From the NCBI RefSeq assembly GCF_022179525.1, contig NZ_BPQX01000011.1, positions 248,001 to 312,000 of the forward strand: a stretch of 64,000 nt of DNA, written 5' to 3'. Of the stretch, positions 58,585 to 64,000 are shown in pieces. Source of the stretch: Methylobacterium persicinum (GTDB taxonomy: Bacteria; Pseudomonadota; Alphaproteobacteria; Rhizobiales; Beijerinckiaceae). Below the pieces are notes generated by a model. The model was given only the letters and a program-made list of their open reading frames with translations. It had not been told where the DNA came from and did not search any database. The first letter of the stretch is position 1. Every line of letters starts with the position of its first letter. The position numbers and the translations under genes are program-made.

Positions 58585-59841
58585 ATGCCTGTCCGCGCAC
58601 ACCTGATCAGATCCGCCGCAATCGGCCTCGCCGCGTGTCTGGCGTTCGCCCTGCCCCTGCGTGCCCAGGACGGCGCACGCCCGTCGGCGGTCGCCATCGC
58701 GGCCGACCTGTCGAGCCAGGGATCCCAGAGCAAGCTGACCCTCACCCTGTCGAAGCCGGTGGAGGCCCGCGCCTTCGTCATGGAACGGCCCGACCGGGTA
58801 GTGATCGACCTGCCCGAGGTGAACTTCCAGCTCGATTCGGAGACCGGACGCCGCCGGGACGGCGTGGTGCAGTCCTTCCGCTACGGGCTGTTCGCGCCGG
58901 GCCGCTCCCGCATCGTGATCGATCTCGCCTCGCCCGCCACCATCGGCCGGATCGACACCGTGACCCGGCCCCGCGACGGCGCGGTGCTGATGACGATCCC
59001 CCTCACGAAGGTCGACCGGGAGACGTTCCGCAAGGCCGCCGCCTCCGCCGATCCGAACCCCGCCCCCGCCCACGCCGCCGTGGCGACCCAGGGTGATCCG
59101 CGTCCGCTCATCGTCATCGATGCCGGGCATGGCGGCACGGACCCCGGGGCCATCGCCTCGACCGGCGTGTTCGAGAAGGACATCGTCTTCGGCTTCGCGC
59201 AGGATCTCGCGGGGAAACTGAACGCCGCAGGCCGCTACCGGGTGCTGATGACCCGGGACCGGGACGTGTTCGTCCCCCTGGGCGAGCGCGTGCACATCGC
59301 CCGGGAGGCGAAGGCCGACCTCTTCATCTCGATCCACGCCGACTCGATCTCATCGGCCCCCCAGGTGCGCGGCGCCACGATCTATACCGGGTCCGAGAAG
59401 GCCACCGACAGCGAATCAGCCAAGCTCGCCGAGCGCGAGAACCGGGCCGACGCCGCCGCCGGAGCCGAGGCCGTCGAGGCGGCTCCGGACATCGCCGACA
59501 TCCTGCAGGAGCTGACCCTGCGGGAGACCCGCGGCTTCTCGTCGGGCTTCGCGCGGCACCTCATGGGGCAACTCGCCCCGGTGATGGAGATGAGCACGAA
59601 GCCCCACCGGGAAGCGCGTTTCGTGGTCCTGCGCTCGCCCGATGTGCCGAGCGTGCTCGTCGAACTCGGCTATCTGTCGAGCAAGCGTGACTTGGAGAAG
59701 CTTCAGGATCCGGAATGGCGCGCCGGCGTGACCGGCTCGATGGCAAAAGCCGTCGATCAGTTCTTTGCAACTCGCACGAGTATCTCGAAGCCGGGCGCGG
59801 GGATGCGCCGGTCGGCGGCCATCGCCCCAGTTTCACCATAG
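58585..59841 (+). CDS. N-acetylmuramoyl-L-alanine amidase (AMIN + Amidase_3)
   Basis: A 418-residue periplasmic enzyme that cleaves the amide between N-acetylmuramic acid and the stem peptide. A signal peptide (VRAHLIRSAAIGLAACLAFA) precedes the AMIN domain (about 35-140). The Amidase_3 domain shows VIDAGHGGTDPGAI, FEKDIVFGFAQ, FISIHADSIS and VLVELGYLS, with zinc and catalytic residues intact. It precedes the PBP1A gene by 143 nt, an order common in alphaproteobacteria. An ATG ten codons upstream (58555) is also possible. Confidence 0.95.
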   Translation: MPVRAHLIRSAAIGLAACLAFALPLRAQDGARPSAVAIAADLSSQGSQSKLTLTLSKPVEARAFVMERPDRVVIDLPEVNFQLDSETGRRRDGVVQSFRYGLFAPGRSRIVIDLASPATIGRIDTVTRPRDGAVLMTIPLTKVDRETFRKAAASADPNPAPAHAAVATQGDPRPLIVIDAGHGGTDPGAIASTGVFEKDIVFGFAQDLAGKLNAAGRYRVLMTRDRDVFVPLGERVHIAREAKADLFISIHADSISSAPQVRGATIYTGSEKATDSESAKLAERENRADAAAGAEAVEAAPDIADILQELTLRETRGFSSGFARHLMGQLAPVMEMSTKPHREARFVVLRSPDVPSVLVELGYLSSKRDLEKLQDPEWRAGVTGSMAKAVDQFFATRTSISKPGAGMRRSAAIAPVSP

Positions 59842-59984
59842 ATCCGGTGTGGATACGGGGCCTTCGGATGCCCGGCCCACGAGGTTGCAAAGCGGCTCCT
59901 CGTGTTGCTCCCCAGGGCAGCGTCCGGGAGACGAATGCGCTGAGATCGGGCGCGGTTCCGGGCTAGCGACGAGCGGAAAACCGG

Positions 59985-62405
59985 ATGCGTCTGATCCTTC
60001 GTTTCTTCGGGATTCTGTTCAGCGCCGGCGCGGTGCTGTTCTGCGTCGGCGCCGTTTTCGCTGGCTACTTCTACTGGAAGTACAGCCAGGACCTGCCGGA
60101 TCACGCCCAGCTTGCCAACTACGAACCTCCGGTGATGACCCGTGTCCACGCTGCGGACGGGTCCCTGCTGGCCGAATATGCCCGCGAGCGTCGGCTCTAC
60201 CTGCCGATCCAGGCGATGCCGAAGATCGTCGTCGCGGCGTTCCTCTCGGCCGAAGACAAGAACTTCTACAAGCACGGCGGCATCGACCCCGAGGGGATCG
60301 TGCGCGCCTTCCTGACGAACGCCAAGTCGGGCAAGCGGCAGGGTGCCTCGACCATCACCCAGCAGGTGGCCAAGAACTTCCTGCTCTCCTCGGAGCAGAC
60401 CTACGACCGCAAGATCAAGGAGGCGCTGCTCGCGCTTCGCATCGAGGCTGCCTACTCCAAGGACAAGATCCTCGAGCTCTACCTCAACGAGATCTTCCTC
60501 GGCACCATCGTCCCGGGCAGGAACCTGCACGGCGTGGCGGCAGCGGCGCTCGATTATTTCGGCAAGTCCGTCCACGAACTGACAATCAATGAGGCGGCCT
60601 ACCTTGCCGCCCTGCCCAAGGGGCCGAACAACTATCACCCCTATCGCAAGACCCAGGCGGCGCTGGACCGGCGAAACGAGATCATCCGCCTGATGCGGGA
60701 GAACGGCTACATCACCCGCGAGGAGGAGGAGAACGCCAAGAAGCAGCCGCTCGGCGTGAACCCCCGCGTCGCCTTCCCGAACGGCAGCATCGCCAATTAC
60801 TTCACCGAGGAGGTCCGCCGCGAGATCTCCGAGCGCTACGGCGAGAAGAAGCTCTACGAGGGCGGCCTCTCCGTGCGCACCACCCTCGATCCGAAGATGC
60901 AGGCCTGGGCACGCAAAGCCCTGGTCGATGGCCTCGTCCGCTACGATCAGGCCCATGGCTGGCACGGGCCCGTCACCCATGTCGACCTCGCCGGGCGCGA
61001 CTGGGGTCAGGCCTCCTCCGAGGTGCCGGCGCTGGGCGACGTGGCCCCCTGGCGGCTCGCCGTGGTGCTCGGCTCGGGCGCGGGCGGCATCCAGGTCGGC
61101 CTCCAGCCCCGACGCGAGGCCTCGGGACAGATCTCCAAGGACCGCGATACCGGCGTGATCACCCCCGATGGCATGCGCTGGGCGGGGCGGCCGAACCTGC
61201 GGCCGGGTGACATGGTCTATGTCGAGGCGCTCGAGGGCGGACGCGGCCAGTTCCGCCTGCGCCAGCGGCCGGAAGTGTCCGGCGCCATCGTCGCCATGGA
61301 CCCGAATACCGGCCGCGTTCATGCGATGGTCGGCGGGTTCTCCTACGACGAATCCGAGTTCAACCGCGCCACCCAGGCGATGCGCCAACCCGGCTCGTCG
61401 TTCAAGCCGATCGTCTACTCGGCGGCTTTGGACAACGGCTACACGCCCTCGTCCATCGTCCTCGACACCCCGATCACCATCGAGGCCGGGCCCGGCCAGG
61501 AGGCGTGGACGCCCTCGAACTACGACGGCAAGTCCGGCGGCCCGCACACCCTCCGCTACGGGATCGAGCACTCGAAGAACCTGATGACCGTTCGGCTCGC
61601 CAAGGATGTCGGCATGCCGCTCATCGCCGAGTATGCCCGGCGCTTCGGGGTCTACGACGACCTGTTGCCCGTGTTGCCCATGTCGCTGGGCGCCGGCGAG
61701 ACCACGGTGATGCGCATGGTCACCGCCTATTCCATGCTCGCCAACGGCGGCCGGCGGATCCGTCCGACCCTGATCGACCGCATCCAGGACCGCATCGGCG
61801 TGACGATCTACCGGCACGACAACCGCAAGTGCATCGGCTGCGATGCGGAGAAGTGGTCCGGCCAGGACGAGCCGAAGCTGGTGGACGATTCCGAGCAGGT
61901 CCTCGACCCGCTCACCGCCTACCAGATGGTCTCGATCATGGAGGGCGTCGTCCAGCGCGGCACCGCCACGATCCTGAAACAGTTGAACAAGCCCCTGGCG
62001 GGCAAGACCGGCACCACCAACGATGCGAAGGATGCGTGGTTCGTGGGCTTCTCGCCGGACCTCGCGGTGGGGATCTATGTCGGCTTCGACAAGCCGCGCT
62101 CCCTCGGCGACCGGGCGACGGGTGGCGGCCTCGCGGCGCCCATCGCCCTCGATTTCCTGAAGCAGGCCCTGAAGGACAAGCCGCCGACGCCGTTCCGGGT
62201 GCCGCCGGGGATCAAGCTGATCCGGGTCAACCTCGCCTCCGGCACTCGCGCCGGATCGGGCGAAGGCGCGGGCACCATCCTCGAGGCCTTCAAGCCAGGC
62301 ACCGCGCCGCCGGACTCGTACGTGCCGCCGGCCGGGAGCCCCCCGCCCGCCACCGCAGCGGCCCCTGCCGACGTGGACGCAGCCCAGGCCGGCGGGGTGT
62401 ATTGA
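59985..62405 (+). CDS. mrcA: penicillin-binding protein 1A
   Basis: An 806-residue bifunctional peptidoglycan synthase with one N-terminal membrane helix (FFGILFSAGAVLFCVGAVFA). The transglycosylase domain has EDKNFYKHGGIDPEGIVRA, QGASTITQQVAKNFLLS and EAAYSKDKILELYLNEIFLG. The transpeptidase domain has the SxxK serine in PGSSFKPIVYSAAL, an SKN motif in EHSKNLMTV and KTG in AGKTGTTNDAKDAW. Length is normal. Its putative LpoA-type activator lies at 8.1-9.3 kb. Confidence 0.97.
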   Translation: MRLILRFFGILFSAGAVLFCVGAVFAGYFYWKYSQDLPDHAQLANYEPPVMTRVHAADGSLLAEYARERRLYLPIQAMPKIVVAAFLSAEDKNFYKHGGIDPEGIVRAFLTNAKSGKRQGASTITQQVAKNFLLSSEQTYDRKIKEALLALRIEAAYSKDKILELYLNEIFLGTIVPGRNLHGVAAAALDYFGKSVHELTINEAAYLAALPKGPNNYHPYRKTQAALDRRNEIIRLMRENGYITREEEENAKKQPLGVNPRVAFPNGSIANYFTEEVRREISERYGEKKLYEGGLSVRTTLDPKMQAWARKALVDGLVRYDQAHGWHGPVTHVDLAGRDWGQASSEVPALGDVAPWRLAVVLGSGAGGIQVGLQPRREASGQISKDRDTGVITPDGMRWAGRPNLRPGDMVYVEALEGGRGQFRLRQRPEVSGAIVAMDPNTGRVHAMVGGFSYDESEFNRATQAMRQPGSSFKPIVYSAALDNGYTPSSIVLDTPITIEAGPGQEAWTPSNYDGKSGGPHTLRYGIEHSKNLMTVRLAKDVGMPLIAEYARRFGVYDDLLPVLPMSLGAGETTVMRMVTAYSMLANGGRRIRPTLIDRIQDRIGVTIYRHDNRKCIGCDAEKWSGQDEPKLVDDSEQVLDPLTAYQMVSIMEGVVQRGTATILKQLNKPLAGKTGTTNDAKDAWFVGFSPDLAVGIYVGFDKPRSLGDRATGGGLAAPIALDFLKQALKDKPPTPFRVPPGIKLIRVNLASGTRAGSGEGAGTILEAFKPGTAPPDSYVPPAGSPPPATAAAPADVDAAQAGGVY

Positions 62406-62450
62406 GGCGCTCACCCCGTCGGAGCGCTTGGAGCAACGCTGCTCTGTAAA

Positions 62451-62506
62451 GCGGGACATCAGCGAACGTCGTGCCGCTGAATTGCTTCGCTCCGCTCGCA
62501 ATGACG
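62451..62506. repeat. partial REP-like element, copy 4
   Basis: It carries the right half of the family, ATTGCTTCGCTCCGCTCGC followed by AATGACG. The left arm is absent. Confidence 0.7.
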
Positions 62507-62580
62507 GGGGACGTCCGCGAAGACGGTCGAGGGCAGGCGCTTCTTTCCGGTCCCCCCGGACAAAGCGCCTGCCCGGCGCC

Positions 62581-63810
<1,230 letters not shown>

Positions 63811-63931
63811 GGGATCCTCGCTACCGGCGCGGGTCTCGTGGCCCGCTCTCATGGGCGAGAACCTAACCGCACGGTGGCATCCGGCCAATGCGGAGAGTGA
63901 CGGGACGCGGGCACCGTCAGCCGTTCCATCA

Positions 63932-63953
63932 CCCCGGACCTGTCGATCCGGGG
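63932..63953. terminator. inverted repeat upstream of gcdH
   Basis: CCCCGGA (63932-63938) pairs with TCCGGGG (63947-63953) around an 8-nt loop. It may end the minus-strand gene that closes at 63982, or be a repeat. No U-tract. Confidence 0.38.
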
Positions 63954-64000
63954 CATGAACCGTGGTCGCAGCTTAGCGACGTCAGTCGTTCTTGAGGACC

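Noticed and set aside
63982-64000. End of a minus-strand gene (last codons read VLKND then stop) at the right edge
   Set aside because: Only five sense codons are visible, too little to support a feature.

Overview
The window looks like chromosomal sequence of a GC-rich alphaproteobacterial methylotroph, most likely Methylobacterium or Methylorubrum. The evidence is the gene content: archaeal-type C1 cofactor genes (MfnB-like, MfnE-like, DUF6513, DUF447), a complete lanthanide-uptake type cluster (TonB receptor, ABC transporter, YVTN propeller and small exported proteins), methylsuccinyl-CoA dehydrogenase of the ethylmalonyl-CoA pathway, GlpX, phasins, and a NepR-like anti-sigma factor. I see no insertion sequence, prophage, CRISPR array, rRNA or tRNA. 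Genes are dense and often overlap by 1-14 nt.

Layout. 1-10.8 kb: a truncated BioF2-like acetyltransferase, polysaccharide deacetylase, heme A synthase with DUF2842, hemolysin III, an exopolysaccharide pair (GT4 glycosyltransferase and polyprenyl glycosylphosphotransferase), and an LpoA-like lipoprotein opposite rsmI-yraN. 10.8-17.7 kb: a CheY-like regulator, an L,D-transpeptidase/extensin pair, an M3 peptidase and several hypotheticals. 17.9-20.9 kb: lactate-utilisation lutABC. 20.9-29.7 kb: housekeeping metabolism (transglutaminase, ilvD, Sel1 protein, GST, xth, ceramidase-like protein, homoserine dehydrogenase, glpX).

30.0-38.6 kb (minus strand) holds the lanthanide-type cluster lutA-B-C-D-E-F-G-H plus a small exported protein. 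It has the same gene order as I recall for the Methylorubrum extorquens lut locus, but lanmodulin is absent from this neighbourhood. Divergent from it, 38.8-44.4 kb (plus strand) holds a DUF2380/3280 protein, then a tightly coupled run mfnB-mfnE-DUF6513-DUF447 for methylofuran/tetrahydromethanopterin chemistry, then an MxaD-like SRPBCC protein and a second YVTN propeller. Together the two divergent arms join metal acquisition for PQQ-lanthanide alcohol dehydrogenases to the cofactors that carry the resulting formaldehyde and formate carbon.

44.6-51.8 kb: an alpha/beta hydrolase that lacks the nucleophile serine, a NepR-like protein with a single-domain response regulator, dienelactone hydrolase, YihY, a DMT transporter and a Rieske-AIF reductase. 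52.2-64 kb: mcd, two divergent GT4 glycosyltransferases, two phasin-like proteins, amidase and PBP1A, and a glutaryl-CoA dehydrogenase.

Dispersed palindromic REP-like elements lie in at least four intergenic gaps. The most notable unexplained DNA signals are a perfect 18-bp palindrome upstream of the TonB receptor and a near-perfect 27-bp palindrome, with a degenerate sibling, flanking the hemolysin III gene. Two unrelated systems in this window are both called lut in the literature (lactate utilisation; lanthanide utilisation and transport), so the symbols are qualified in each entry.
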